Below are positions 9,201 to 17,612 of a stretch of 64,000 nucleotides of DNA, one piece after another. How positions within the stretch are numbered: position 1 is the first letter of the stretch; the number at the start of each line of letters is the position of its first letter. The notes under the pieces were generated by a model. That model was not told where the DNA came from. It saw only the letters and a list, made by a program, of their open reading frames with translations, and did no database searches. The translations under genes were made by a program, and so were the position numbers. Source of the DNA: JAXGPP01 sp040766885 (GTDB taxonomy: Bacteria > Planctomycetota > Planctomycetia > Pirellulales > Thermoguttaceae). Where the stretch lies: positions 1-64,000 of the forward strand of contig JAXGPP010000032.1 of NCBI GenBank assembly GCA_040766885.1, written 5' to 3'.

Positions 9201-9930
9201 TATTGTCATTCACAAGCGGATTCAGGCCCGCGGAGTCTATGGCTTCTGGCCCGCTGCTTCGGTTGGCGACGACATTCTTGTCTATGGCGATGAGGAGCGG
9301 CACGATGAATTGGCGCGGCTCCACACCCTCCGCCAGCAGTGGGAGCGCAAGGGACAGGATGCTTTCTATTCGCTGGCTGATTTTGTGGCGCCGCAGGAAA
9401 GCGGCCGAACGGATTACCTTGGCGCGTTTGCCGTCACCGCAGGGCATGGCTCAGCGGAACTGGTCGACCGGTACCAGCGGGATCACGATGACTATAACGC
9501 CATCATGGTCAAAGCCCTCGCCGACCGCCTTGCCGAGGCATTCGCCGAACGGTTGCACCAGATTGCGCGGATCCAGTGGGGCTTTGGACGGGACGAGAGA
9601 CTGACCAACGAGGAACTGATCGACGAAAGATACCGCGGCATCCGCCCTGCCCCGGGCTATCCGGCCTGCCCCGACCACACGGAGAAATGGCTCCTGTTCG
9701 AACTGCTCGATGCCGAGCAGGCCACCGGCATTCACCTCACCGAATCGCTGGCGATGGATCCGCCGGCTTCAGTGTGCGGGCTGTATTTTGCCCATCCCAA
9801 GGCCCGCTACTTCTCCGTCGACCGCCTCACCCGGGACCAGGTCGAGGACTACGCCCGGCGAAAGGGCATGAAACTCAAGGAAGTCGAGCGCTGGCTCGCC
9901 CCGAACCTGGGGTACGATGCGGGGGAGTGA
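6214..9930 (+). CDS. metH: cobalamin-dependent methionine synthase
   Basis: 1238 residues, full length for MetH. Residues 1-~335 are the homocysteine-binding barrel with zinc ligands Cys255 (VNCALG) and Cys318/Cys319 (GGCCGTTPEH). Residues ~355-620 bind methyltetrahydrofolate (VGERTNVAGS, then DINLDEGLLDG). Residues ~660-890 are the cap and B12 domain, with the cobalt ligand His769 in GDVHDIGKN. Residues ~900-1238 are the SAM-binding reactivation domain, whose RxxxGY-like loop reads IRPAPGYPACPDH. The enzyme transfers a methyl group from 5-methyl-THF to homocysteine in the cytosol. All catalytic ligands are present. It stands alone with no metF or cobalamin genes beside it. The start is ATG ATG with no clear ribosome site. 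Confidence 0.97.
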   Translation: MMMQETESRSLTAQLLEHLAAKRILILDGAMATMIQRLGLTEADFRGREFAAHGSDLRGCNDLLSITQPAAITEIHQSFLEAGADILSTNTFNANRISMADYALVDHVCEINRAAVACARTAIDAVRQAGDDRPRFIAGSIGPTNRTASLSPDVNDPGYRAVTFDDLVEAYREQIAALIEGGADLLLFETTFDTLNLKAGLFAAETYFEECGRGVPLMASVTITDRSGRTLSGQTVEAFWTSIAHASLFSVGVNCALGPELMRPYVEELSKIAPIRTSCHPNAGLPNEFGGYDETPQEMARVLGEFADEGWLNIVGGCCGTTPEHIRTIAEATAGKPPRQPARPEPYTRLSGLEALVIRPETNFIMVGERTNVAGSKQFARLVRDGKLDQAVSVARQQVEGGANIIDINLDEGLLDGERIMPRLLNLIAAEPDVARVPVMIDSSKWSILEAGLKCVQGKSVVNSISLKEGEEEFLRHARLVRRYGAACVVMMFDEEGQAVSVEHKVAIARRAYHLLTEQVGMPPEDIIFDPNILAIATGIEEHNRYALNFIEATRQIKRLYPEVKISGGVSNLSFSFRGNEPVRRAMHAVFLYHAIQAGMDMGIVNAGQLDVYEEIDPELRQRVEDVIFDRRPDATERLIELAEGIKGQEQGPQKAELAWRSASVEQRLSHALVKGIVEYVEQDTEEARQKYPSCLAIIEGPLMDGMRIVGDLFGEGKMFLPQVVKSARVMKKAVVYLMPFMEQEKARAGTTHQTRGTIVMATVKGDVHDIGKNIVGIVLACNNYRIIDLGVMVPAEKILATAVAEGASLVGLSGLITPSLDEMVHVAREMDRRGMELPLLIGGATTSAKHTAVKIAPAYRHATVHVADASRSVGVVERLMSPQRRPEFEAENRVEQRKLVEAFQRRQQVKLVPYQEAVARRFATDWTTADIPRPSFTGVRVLDDYPLEELVEYIDWSPLFMAWELRGKYPRIFDDPAVGPQATQLFDDARRLLDDIVIHKRIQARGVYGFWPAASVGDDILVYGDEERHDELARLHTLRQQWERKGQDAFYSLADFVAPQESGRTDYLGAFAVTAGHGSAELVDRYQRDHDDYNAIMVKALADRLAEAFAERLHQIARIQWGFGRDERLTNEELIDERYRGIRPAPGYPACPDHTEKWLLFELLDAEQATGIHLTESLAMDPPASVCGLYFAHPKARYFSVDRLTRDQVEDYARRKGMKLKEVERWLAPNLGYDAGE

Positions 9931-10016
9931 GCGGCCGGGTAGAATGGGGAGCAACAACTGAGGAGTTTGCCTCACGCTGGCAGTGAGCCAGCAAGCGCGT
10001 GCCAAGGACCACGCCC

Positions 10017-12041
10017 ATGATCAGCCGACGAATTGGCTCCGCTTTGATCGTCTCGCTAGTGTGTCTCGTGTTCATCGAGCACCCCGCCCTTGCCCGTCAT
10101 CCGGTGCCGCACGAGCATCCCCGGCTTCTGGGATCGCGCGAGGAACTCAAGGAGTTGGCTCGCCAGCGGCGGCCGGAGTACCAGCGCGTGGTGGCGGTCG
10201 CCCGGGGAAACGCCGACGACGACCATTCCAAGGTGATGTCGCTGGGGCTGGTCGCGGCGATCGATAGCGACCGCGACGCTGCCGAGAAGGCCAAGTCGAT
10301 CGCGATGAAGTACGTCAATGGGCCGATCCGCCAGGGACACGTCACGTTCGCCCACGATCTGGCCCTCTGTGCACTGGCGTACGACCTGGGAAGCGAAGCC
10401 TGGACCAAGGACGATGTCCGGCGATTGGTCGAGTATGTCAACAAGACGGTCGATGCCAACGTGCGATCCGAACCGCACGTCTTCCATAACGGCTGGTATG
10501 GATACAAGAACTGGGGGATCGGCCTGGCGGGCTACGCCACGTACTATGAGAACCCGCGGGCCAAGGAGATCCTTGCCGCGTTGGAAGAAGAATTCCGCAC
10601 CCGAGCCGCGCCGGCACTCGAACTGGCCGGTGACGGCGGCGGCTGGGCCGAGGGCTATTACATTCATTATTGGCTCTACGAGTGGCTGTTCTTCTGCGAG
10701 GCGGCGCGTCGGTGCGAGGGGGTGGACTACTACGCCATGGCTCCCAAGTTCTTCAAGCACCGGGCGGTGGCGTCGATGTTCGAGATGTATCCGGGCATCG
10801 GCGAATACGGCACCCGCCGTCCCTCGCCGATGGGCGACGGCGGTGGCCGGCGGTTCGGCGGCGACCGCGACAAAGTGCTTTCCGCGCGGCGGATTCTCGT
10901 CAACTGCTTTCGCGACGACCCGGCCCATCAGGCCGTGCATGCGTTCAACGAAACCACGCCGCGATCAGGCGTCGGCAATTACGCCTACAAGGATCTTCTC
11001 TGGCGCGACCCCACCGTAAAGAGAGGCGACCTGAGCCGGTTCAAGAGGTCGCACGTCAGTCCCGGCCCGGGTTATGTCTACGCCCGGAGTTCCTGGGATG
11101 ACGATGCAACGTGGTTCTTTTTCAAGTGCGGCGACCGCTTTACGGCCCACCAGCACCTCGACGTCGGTCACTTCCTGATCTACCGGGGAGGCGAACTGGC
11201 CGCTGACGGCGGGCATTACGACGATTTCGGCTCGCCGCACGACGTGAACTACCATCTGCGGACGATCGCCCACAACACGATCCTCGTCCTCGATCGCGAG
11301 CAAAGATGGCCGGGAATACGGGCCGGCAATGTGACCGGCAACGATGGAGGCCAGACCCACGATTGGCCGCACCACAACGGCGCCGTCGGCGATGCTGCTG
11401 ACTGGCAGAAAGGGAAAGCACTTTACGACATCGCCGATCTCCTGGCATTCGAAGACCAGGGCGACTACGTCTACCTCGCCGGCGACGCCTCACGGGCGTA
11501 CTCACCCAAGAAACTATCGCTCTTCACGCGGCAAATCGTGTACATCCGGCCCGGCACATTTGTGATCTTCGACCGCGTAAGATCCACTCGTCCGGAATTG
11601 AAGAAGACATGGCTCCTGCAGGCCATGACCCGGCCGACGGGCGAAGCGCCGAACTTGACAATCACCAGCGGTGACGGGCGGCTCTTCCTCCAGACGCTGT
11701 TGCCGGCGCATCCGGAGGTACGATTGGCCGCGGGAGATCATCTCTACGCCTATGCCGGCCAGAGCTATCCGCCGCGCAGGGACACCGGCCCGGCCCCCGA
11801 GTGCCGCGTCGAAATCTCACCCTCTCAACCGGCCGAGATGGACTACTTCCTCCACGTGCTTACGGCGACCGACGCCAGTACAAGCCAGGTGCCGCAAGCG
11901 AGCGCACAGACCAACGGGGATTTCGTGGTCGTCGGCATCGGCAACACGCAGATCGCCTTCAATACGAAGAGCGTGGGCGGAGTGATCCGCGCCGACGGCA
12001 AGAGCGTGCCGCTGGCAACGGCTGTTCACGGAGCCGAGTAG
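10017..12041 (+). CDS. heparinase II/III-family exported polysaccharide lyase-like protein
   Basis: 674 residues from an ATG with AAGGA 8 bases upstream; an in-frame GTG 18 bases earlier is less likely. A signal peptide ends near HPALA. The N-terminal two thirds form an alpha/alpha toroid (HPRLLGSREELKELA, then VFHNGWYGYKNWGIGLAGYA), followed by the beta-rich heparinase II/III domain with CGDRFTAHQHLDVGHFLIY, a NTILVLDRE turn and TRQIVYIRPGTFVIFDRV. These proteins cleave uronate-containing polysaccharides by beta-elimination in the periplasm or outside the cell. His and Tyr candidates (HQHLD, YHLRTIAHN) are present. Neighbouring DUF169 and DUF1080 genes on the same strand hint at a carbohydrate theme but give no proof of substrate. 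Confidence 0.8.
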   Translation: MISRRIGSALIVSLVCLVFIEHPALARHPVPHEHPRLLGSREELKELARQRRPEYQRVVAVARGNADDDHSKVMSLGLVAAIDSDRDAAEKAKSIAMKYVNGPIRQGHVTFAHDLALCALAYDLGSEAWTKDDVRRLVEYVNKTVDANVRSEPHVFHNGWYGYKNWGIGLAGYATYYENPRAKEILAALEEEFRTRAAPALELAGDGGGWAEGYYIHYWLYEWLFFCEAARRCEGVDYYAMAPKFFKHRAVASMFEMYPGIGEYGTRRPSPMGDGGGRRFGGDRDKVLSARRILVNCFRDDPAHQAVHAFNETTPRSGVGNYAYKDLLWRDPTVKRGDLSRFKRSHVSPGPGYVYARSSWDDDATWFFFKCGDRFTAHQHLDVGHFLIYRGGELAADGGHYDDFGSPHDVNYHLRTIAHNTILVLDREQRWPGIRAGNVTGNDGGQTHDWPHHNGAVGDAADWQKGKALYDIADLLAFEDQGDYVYLAGDASRAYSPKKLSLFTRQIVYIRPGTFVIFDRVRSTRPELKKTWLLQAMTRPTGEAPNLTITSGDGRLFLQTLLPAHPEVRLAAGDHLYAYAGQSYPPRRDTGPAPECRVEISPSQPAEMDYFLHVLTATDASTSQVPQASAQTNGDFVVVGIGNTQIAFNTKSVGGVIRADGKSVPLATAVHGAE

Positions 12042-12118
12042 TGGCTCGACGACGGATTGAGCCGATACGGAATGCAGCGTAAAGGACCAACGGGAACAGG
12101 CAGACGAAAGGCAGATGC

Positions 12119-12931
12119 ATGGAGAGCAAGATCCGCAAGGCGATCCGCATGGAGTTCGAACCGGTAGCCTTGATCTGGGCCGATGAGCGGCCCCAGAAGG
12201 CGATGGAGTTCGTCCCCGGCAAATGGGGCTGCGTAATGGTTCTGCTGGCGGCGGCGGCCAAGGGGAAGACGGCCGTAGCGGCGCGGGAGACGTTCGGTTG
12301 CTGGGGCGGCGGCGTGGGACTGGGCTTTGGCAACCAGTACCAGAACTTCCCCGGCGGCGAGGAGTGTTTCTGCCGCTTCCTGTCCAGCGGCAACGCCGGT
12401 ACACAGCCGGGCGAGGCGATCGGCAAGAAGATGGCGGAGTCGGGTGGAGGCGCGATGGCCGAGGACTTCCTCCATGGCGAGCGCTACCTGAAGAGCCCCG
12501 AACTCACCGCGCGTTTTGTGGAGAACCTGCCGATCACCGACATCCCGGCAAACTACGTCGTCATGAAGCCGCTCTCGGCGGTCGACCCTGAGCGCGACGA
12601 CCTGAAGAGCGTTACGTTTCTCGTCGATCCCGATCAGCTTTCGGCACTCGTGATCCTGGCCAACTACGGCCGGGGGCACAACGAGAACGTGATCATGCCC
12701 TACGCGGCCGGCTGCCAGGTGATCGGCATCTACAGTTACCGCGAACTCGGACGGGAAGAACCGCGGGCGGTGGTCGGCCTGACCGACATTTCCGCCCGCA
12801 GGAGCGTGCGCCAGAGCCTCGGCCGCGACGTGATGTCGTTTTCCGTGACGCGCGACATGCTCGCCGAGATGGAAGCCAACGTCGAGGGCAGCTTCCTCGA
12901 GCGGCCGACGTGGCAGAGCCTTGCTGACTGA
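12119..12931 (+). CDS. DUF169-family protein
   Basis: 270 residues, soluble, no signal peptide. It matches DUF169 (PF02596): an N-terminal PVALIWADERP strand, a GCVMVLLAAAAKGKTAV helix, a Cys-rich FGCWGGGVGLGFG loop and a second ECFCRFL stretch, then NVIMPYAAGCQVIG and a final DISARRSVRQSLG region. The several conserved cysteines suggest a metal or redox cofactor, but no activity is established for the family. It starts 77 bp after the heparinase-like gene and 29 bp before the next membrane protein, so the three could be co-transcribed. Confidence 0.75.
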   Translation: MESKIRKAIRMEFEPVALIWADERPQKAMEFVPGKWGCVMVLLAAAAKGKTAVAARETFGCWGGGVGLGFGNQYQNFPGGEECFCRFLSSGNAGTQPGEAIGKKMAESGGGAMAEDFLHGERYLKSPELTARFVENLPITDIPANYVVMKPLSAVDPERDDLKSVTFLVDPDQLSALVILANYGRGHNENVIMPYAAGCQVIGIYSYRELGREEPRAVVGLTDISARRSVRQSLGRDVMSFSVTRDMLAEMEANVEGSFLERPTWQSLAD

Positions 12932-12960
12932 CTTCTCAACCGCTTCTTGGGAAGATCACT

Positions 12961-13842
12961 ATGGAGACGTATCGTCATTCCGGTAGCGTGCCTCTGGGCG
13001 GTTTCTTGTCGACCTTTCTGATCGGCACGACGACGGCGGCGATTGGCGGAATCATCTATGCCTACGCCATCTACTATGTTCCCATCATCTACCTCAACTT
13101 GCTCCTGACCGTTGGTTTCGGGATCGCCATGGGCGCGCTCGTCGGTGCACTGGCGAGGCGGGGCTGCATCCGCAATACGTTCGTCGTCGCGGTTCTCGGA
13201 CTTGGGGCCGGGATTGTCGGCGTCTACGCTGCCTGGGTAGGTACGATGCTCGCGTTGGGCCTGGCTGACGGTCTCCGAACGGCAGATCCGATGCGGATCA
13301 TGACCGTCATGAAATTCTTGTACATGGTCGGCTATTGGGAGTTCCACGGAGACACCCTCAAGGGAGTTCCATTGGCCCTGGTGTGGCTCTTGGAGGCAGG
13401 AACGATCGTCTTTCTGGCGACTCGATCAGCCAGGGCGGCCATTGCCCAATTGCCGTTCTGCGAGCGCTGTGGCCAGTGGACCGAAACCGAACAGGGAGTG
13501 CAGCACCTCCTGCTCCGGCCGGAAGACGAGATTGCGCTGGACCGCATCGCGGCCGGCCATGTTGCCCCGCTTAACGATATGGAACGTCTGGGTGACGAGG
13601 GTGGCGATCACGTGCAGTTGGACCTGGCCACGTGCCCGAGTTGCTCCGACAGCAACTTCTTGACGGTCAAAGCAGTACGGTTGTCCGTGGACAGGAAGGG
13701 TCAGGTCAAAGCAGCCACTCAAACGCTGCTCATGCATGGACTGATCGGCGAAAACGATGTTGCCTTGGTTCGAGATGCGGGGCGCGTTCGGCCCGAACTG
13801 CCAGCCGACTCCACAGCCGAAGCGGAAACAGCCTCGGAGTAG
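12961..13842 (+). CDS. membrane protein of unknown function with two CxxC pairs
   Basis: 293 residues. The first ~155 residues hold about four hydrophobic helices (FLSTFLIGTTTAAIGGII, IIYLNLLLTVGFGIAMGALVG, TFVVAVLGLGAGIVGVYAAW and a later ALVWLLEAGTIVFLA). After that comes a soluble tail with CERCGQW near residue 163 and CPSCSDS near 223, separated by ~60 residues. The two CxxC pairs could jointly bind one zinc, a split zinc ribbon, or act in thiol chemistry. I do not recognise the family. The start follows GGAAG by ~7 bases. Its position between DUF169 and DUF1080 gives no firm hint of role. Confidence 0.6.
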   Translation: METYRHSGSVPLGGFLSTFLIGTTTAAIGGIIYAYAIYYVPIIYLNLLLTVGFGIAMGALVGALARRGCIRNTFVVAVLGLGAGIVGVYAAWVGTMLALGLADGLRTADPMRIMTVMKFLYMVGYWEFHGDTLKGVPLALVWLLEAGTIVFLATRSARAAIAQLPFCERCGQWTETEQGVQHLLLRPEDEIALDRIAAGHVAPLNDMERLGDEGGDHVQLDLATCPSCSDSNFLTVKAVRLSVDRKGQVKAATQTLLMHGLIGENDVALVRDAGRVRPELPADSTAEAETASE

Positions 13843-13957
13843 ACGGCGAGCCCGGGCCGACCTTCTGCCGGCCGGACAGTTGACCGGCATGGTCTCGCCT
13901 GCCCACAATAGGCGCGTTTTGGCTCGTGCTGTTTGAATCGGTTGAGGAGAAACTGCA

Positions 13958-14608
13958 ATGCGTACGTGGTTGGCGGCGGTCGTTTGGAGTCTCAGCGCAG
14001 TGGCCCTGGCGGCAGATCCCGTGGGACTGGCCCAGGAAGAGAAGGACCAGGGATTCGTGAGCCTCTTTAACGGCCAGGATCTCGAAGGCTGGCAAGGGGA
14101 TGTCAAAGGGTACGTCGTCGAGCAACCCGGCCTGCTGGTCTGCAAGCCGGGCGGACAGTTGTTTACGACCAAAGAGTACAGCGATTTCGTGTTCCGCTTC
14201 GAGTTCAAACTCGAGCCGAACGGCAACAACGGCGTCGGCATCCGCACTCCCTTGGGCGTCAACCCGGCGTATGGCGGCATGGAGATCCAGATCCTCGACG
14301 ACACCGGCAGCCAGTACACCCAACTCAAGCCCTATCAGTACCACGGCTCGATCTACGGCGTCGTGCCGGCCAAGCGCGGATTCCTCAAACCGGTCGGCGA
14401 TTGGAACAGCGAGGAGATCCGCTGCGAGGGGACGCACGTCAAGGTCACGCTCAACGGCGAAGTGATCGTCGACGCCGACCTCTCAAAAGTCGAGCCGATC
14501 GACGGCAATGAGCATCCCGGTTTGAAGCGCGAGAGCGGCTACATCGGTTTCCTGGGACACGGCTCCCGCATTGAGTTCCGCAATCTTCGCATCAAGGAAC
14601 TCAAGTAG
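13958..14608 (+). CDS. exported DUF1080 (3-keto-disaccharide hydrolase-type) protein
   Basis: 216 residues with a signal peptide cleaved near VALAA. The remainder is a single DUF1080 domain (PF06439): GFVSLFNGQDLEGWQG at the start, YSDFVFRFEFKLEPNGNNGVGIR in the middle, and a closing GYIGFLGHGSRIEFRNLRIKEL. It is a jelly-roll domain of the concanavalin type. Some members hydrolyse 3-keto-glycosides and many planctomycete genomes carry dozens of paralogs. GAGGAG lies 8 bases before the ATG. A perfect 11-bp hairpin follows the stop codon, so transcription probably ends here. Confidence 0.88.
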   Translation: MRTWLAAVVWSLSAVALAADPVGLAQEEKDQGFVSLFNGQDLEGWQGDVKGYVVEQPGLLVCKPGGQLFTTKEYSDFVFRFEFKLEPNGNNGVGIRTPLGVNPAYGGMEIQILDDTGSQYTQLKPYQYHGSIYGVVPAKRGFLKPVGDWNSEEIRCEGTHVKVTLNGEVIVDADLSKVEPIDGNEHPGLKRESGYIGFLGHGSRIEFRNLRIKELK

Positions 14609-15005
14609 CCTCCACTCCCAACTCCAGGCTTCTCTCCAGGCCAAAGCAGGACGGGATCTTTTCCCGTCCTGCATCTGCCGGGCTTGTGCCGTTCTTGGTT
14701 GGCTTGGTATTACGCCCATCTTGAGGCGCAGCGGCCGAAATCGTCCGCGAAATGGCAGCGGCGATCTCGCCAGACTTCCCTGCTTATCTATTCCATCTTT
14801 TCGATAGACTCTTTTTTTTCGGCAAACTCGCGCTAAAGCTCAAGATCCGCAAATCCACTACCGATAGATTTGATCCGACGGCGCATGGGCGCCTGGTTTC
14901 CGAAGCGCATCCCAAAGGCGGGGAAACAGACGAATCCCCAAAGCCAACCACGTGCGGTTCGCCGCGCACTACTCCTCCCACCAGCGAGACGAAGTGAGGG
15001 ATCAG
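14609..15005. other. intergenic region between DUF1080 and the low-complexity membrane protein
   Basis: 397 bases. It holds the hairpin at 14646-14672 and an AT-rich tract around 14780-14860 with a run of eight T bases. It is probably the leader of the next gene, but no -35/-10 pair is convincing. No small ORF with a ribosome site is seen. Confidence 0.4.
14646..14672 (+). terminator. hairpin after the DUF1080 gene
   Basis: GCAGGACGGGA pairs perfectly with TCCCGTCCTGC around a five-base TCTTT loop, 37 bases after the stop codon. No T-run follows, so it may be a Rho-assisted terminator or an RNA-stabilising hairpin. Confidence 0.55.
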
Positions 15006-16526
15006 ATGGCACACGAACGACACGCCAGCCAGTCGCGAGGCGGAGCTTCTCGCGACTCCCAGCGTTACGCCTCCGAGGCTCCACAGCACGTGCTGACGCG
15101 CATGCCCAACGTCGGCTCGCCGGAACCGGACTACGATGACGAAATGGCTTTCCAGCCTCAGAAGAACCGCTCCGGTCGTTCGCCGCTGGCGGTTCCGATC
15201 CTGATCGGATCGGGCGTGCTGCTGCTGGCGATCGCCGTACTGCCGTTTCTGTTCAAGCAAGTCGGAAAATCGGAACCGACGTCGACCGACGTGGGCGAAG
15301 CCCCGCGTTGGGAGGCCACCGCAGGCGAACCTTTGCCGTGGGGCCCCGCGTCGATGACGGCAAACGGTCAGCCGCAGCCAGGGGCTCCCTCCTGGCCGAT
15401 GACGGCCGATGGCTCGCTCGCCGCTCAGGGACAAACACAATCCACCGCTGCGCCGCCCTGGGATAACCAGTCGTCCCCAAACAACGCCAACGCCCAGCCG
15501 CAATGGGCCGCAACCAACCAGCCAACCCAAGGGATGGCGTGGCCATCGAACGAAATGTCGCCACCCAGCCAATCGCCGACCTGGCCGGGCAACTCCGCGC
15601 AAGCCCAGATGCCCACCGCGAGCGCCGACCCGGCTTCGGCCTGGAACAGCCTGTCCTCCGCTGCCTACACGGCCGCTCAGCAGCCCACCGCGTCGTGGCC
15701 GCAGGAAAGTGAGATTGGCGGACAGCAGAACGAATCGCTCGCGCAGACGCCGGCCCCCGCTTGGGAGAAGCATCCTTACCATACCACAGGCCAGGCGTTC
15801 CCCGTCAACGCCGCGGGTACTGAGACCGCGCCCTGGCAAATGGCCACCCAGCCGTCGGTCCCCAGTGCCAGTCCGCCGGTGGCCGCCCCTACCGACCCGA
15901 CGCAAGTGGTCGGTCGGGCGATGCTCAACAACACACCCGCTCACGAGAACCCGTATCAGCCAGACCGTGCCGAACCGGCCTCCTACCAGGCCTACGGACA
16001 GGCGCAGGCCGCGCCAAACCCTACGATGTCGTTCGGTGCCGATCCGGCCGCCGCTTACCCTGCCGCGTCGAGCTACGGTGCCACCCAGGGCTATGCCGGC
16101 ATGGGATACGGTGCCGACGGCCGCTCGGCTTCGGCCGGTTACGGAGCAACGCAGCCAGCATCGCCTTACGGCGCTGCGAATGATCCCACGGCAAACGCGC
16201 CGAGCTATGGCAACGGCACGGCCGCTTTCGGCGTGGGCGCCACGACCGATCGCCGCGCGACGGTATCGCCCGGATTTGGCACCACCCCCGCTTACGGGGC
16301 GCAGCCCGGTGCATCAAATGCCTATCCGACTACGGCCACCCCACCGGCCGCCAACTACCCCAACACGGCGCCGAATACCGCTTATCCGTATTCGACGTCG
16401 AGCTACAACGCCGGCGCATCGACAACGCCGGCTCAGGCTCAGCCGGGCGTGGCGCAGTTCCAAGGCGGCATCGAAAGCCCCAGCTTCTCACCAAACGGCA
16501 ATCCCGGCACCGCGTTGTACCGCTAG
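15006..16526 (+). CDS. low-complexity Ala/Pro/Ser/Thr/Gly/Tyr-rich membrane-anchored protein
   Basis: 506 residues from an ATG preceded by GTGAGGG. A short polar N-terminal region (~55 residues) is followed by a basic patch, one membrane helix (LAVPILIGSGVLLLAIAVLPFLF, about residues 60-82) and then ~420 residues of unordered sequence rich in A, P, S, T, Q, W, and later G and Y. Repeated short units are visible: PSWPMTADG/APPWDNQ-like Trp-Pro units first, then YGA-TQ, YGAA and YPTT units. The long exported tail without charge looks like a cell-surface or periplasm-spanning linker. It precedes a Wzc/ParA-like protein and an ExeA-like ATPase, so a role in an envelope-spanning export machine is possible but inferred. 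Confidence 0.6.
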   Translation: MAHERHASQSRGGASRDSQRYASEAPQHVLTRMPNVGSPEPDYDDEMAFQPQKNRSGRSPLAVPILIGSGVLLLAIAVLPFLFKQVGKSEPTSTDVGEAPRWEATAGEPLPWGPASMTANGQPQPGAPSWPMTADGSLAAQGQTQSTAAPPWDNQSSPNNANAQPQWAATNQPTQGMAWPSNEMSPPSQSPTWPGNSAQAQMPTASADPASAWNSLSSAAYTAAQQPTASWPQESEIGGQQNESLAQTPAPAWEKHPYHTTGQAFPVNAAGTETAPWQMATQPSVPSASPPVAAPTDPTQVVGRAMLNNTPAHENPYQPDRAEPASYQAYGQAQAAPNPTMSFGADPAAAYPAASSYGATQGYAGMGYGADGRSASAGYGATQPASPYGAANDPTANAPSYGNGTAAFGVGATTDRRATVSPGFGTTPAYGAQPGASNAYPTTATPPAANYPNTAPNTAYPYSTSSYNAGASTTPAQAQPGVAQFQGGIESPSFSPNGNPGTALYR

Positions 16527-16552
16527 CGGCCCGCGGTCTTGTTGTCCGACAG

Positions 16553-16599
16553 CAGGCCGGCACGTCCGCCCTTCTCTCGCGGCGCGACTTGCCGGCCTG
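16553..16599 (+). other. long-loop hairpin between two genes of the export group
   Basis: CAGGCCGGCA at 16553-16562 pairs perfectly with TGCCGGCCTG at 16590-16599 around a 27-base loop, 26 bases after the stop of the low-complexity protein. It could be a terminator or an attenuator for the downstream ATPase genes; no T-run is present. Confidence 0.35.
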
Positions 16600-16638
16600 T
16601 ACCCGTGCACCGTTAAGTCAAGACAGGTTAGGCGAGCT

Positions 16639-17580
16639 ATGGCAGGATTAGATCAGGCGTTCATCAAGGCCTATCGGCAACAGGGCGACATCATTGTGGC
16701 CGCCCCCGCCTATGCCCAACGGGCGCTTCCGGACGACGGCCAGACGTGCGACGCCCGTAGCGCGCTGGACACCAGCCGCACCATCGCGGCGGCGATCTCC
16801 TGTGCCGAGGCCAATGAGTCCAAATCCATGCGGATGCCGGTGGAATTGCCGGCGAAGCAAACCATGATTGCCGATGCGGCGGCCCTCGACGATCGCCCCG
16901 CTGTCCATCCGAACGACGATCGGCGTGCGACGGCGGTCGAGGAAATCCGGCCGGCGTTCCAGGTGGACCAGTTCGCCTGGGCCGACGGCTGCACCCGGCT
17001 GGGATTGGCCGCCGGGCTGCAGTTGGATCGCCTTGCCGATTCTCTGGCCGCTGCCGTTGAGCAGGGTCGCCGGGTGATCGGCCTGACAAGCAGCCGCCCG
17101 GGAGAAGGCTGCACGACGGTGGCGCTGTGCGCAGCACGACGTCTGGTCGAACGCGGCCGCCGGCTGGTGCTGGTCGATGCCGATGCGACGCGGCCGGCGC
17201 TCGCCCGCGCGCTGGGAGTATCGCCGGAGACGGGCTGGGAAGACGTGCTCAGCGGCCGGCTGCCGCTCGACGAGGCTCTGATCGAGTCGATCCACGACCG
17301 GCTCACAATCCTCCCCTTGCGCCGCCCGGCGATGCCCGCACTGTTTCAGCCGGTCGAAGTCCAGACCACGATGGACGTGCTTCGGAGCCAGTACGACCTG
17401 GTCCTGGTCGACATGGGCGCCCTCGAAGGCGATTCGCTCGCGGCGGCCGGCCCCTGGATCGACGGCGTCGTGGTCGTGCGGGACGTCCGCGAGACGTCTG
17501 ACAGCGAACTTGCCGTCGTGCAGGACTACTTGGCGGCAGCCGAACTGGTCGAGCTTGGCGTGGCCGAGAACTTTGCCTGA
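16639..17580 (+). CDS. Wzc/ParA-like P-loop protein with degenerate Walker A
   Basis: 313 residues. The first ~110 residues are a poorly conserved lead. Residues ~115-313 have the fold signature of bacterial tyrosine kinases and ParA-like ATPases: LTSSRPGEGCTTVALCAAR as Walker A, LVLVDADATRPALARAL as Walker A', and YDLVLVDMGAL as Walker B. In the Walker A the invariant Lys is Cys158 (GEGCTT instead of GEGKTT), so normal ATP hydrolysis or kinase activity is doubtful. No Tyr cluster is found at the C terminus. Such proteins usually pair with polysaccharide co-polymerases. It is followed 32 bp later by an ExeA-like ATPase. The frame is open for more than 1 kb upstream, but this ATG marks where the family-like protein begins. 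Confidence 0.7.
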   Translation: MAGLDQAFIKAYRQQGDIIVAAPAYAQRALPDDGQTCDARSALDTSRTIAAAISCAEANESKSMRMPVELPAKQTMIADAAALDDRPAVHPNDDRRATAVEEIRPAFQVDQFAWADGCTRLGLAAGLQLDRLADSLAAAVEQGRRVIGLTSSRPGEGCTTVALCAARRLVERGRRLVLVDADATRPALARALGVSPETGWEDVLSGRLPLDEALIESIHDRLTILPLRRPAMPALFQPVEVQTTMDVLRSQYDLVLVDMGALEGDSLAAAGPWIDGVVVVRDVRETSDSELAVVQDYLAAAELVELGVAENFA

Positions 17581-17612
17581 GCGGCCAGGCCCCACCGAGC
17601 GACGAGGCACGG

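Noticed and set aside
15409..16638. N-terminal extension of the Wzc-like protein across the low-complexity gene
   Set aside because: Arg/Pro-rich out-of-frame reading of the neighbouring gene; the conserved protein begins at 16639.
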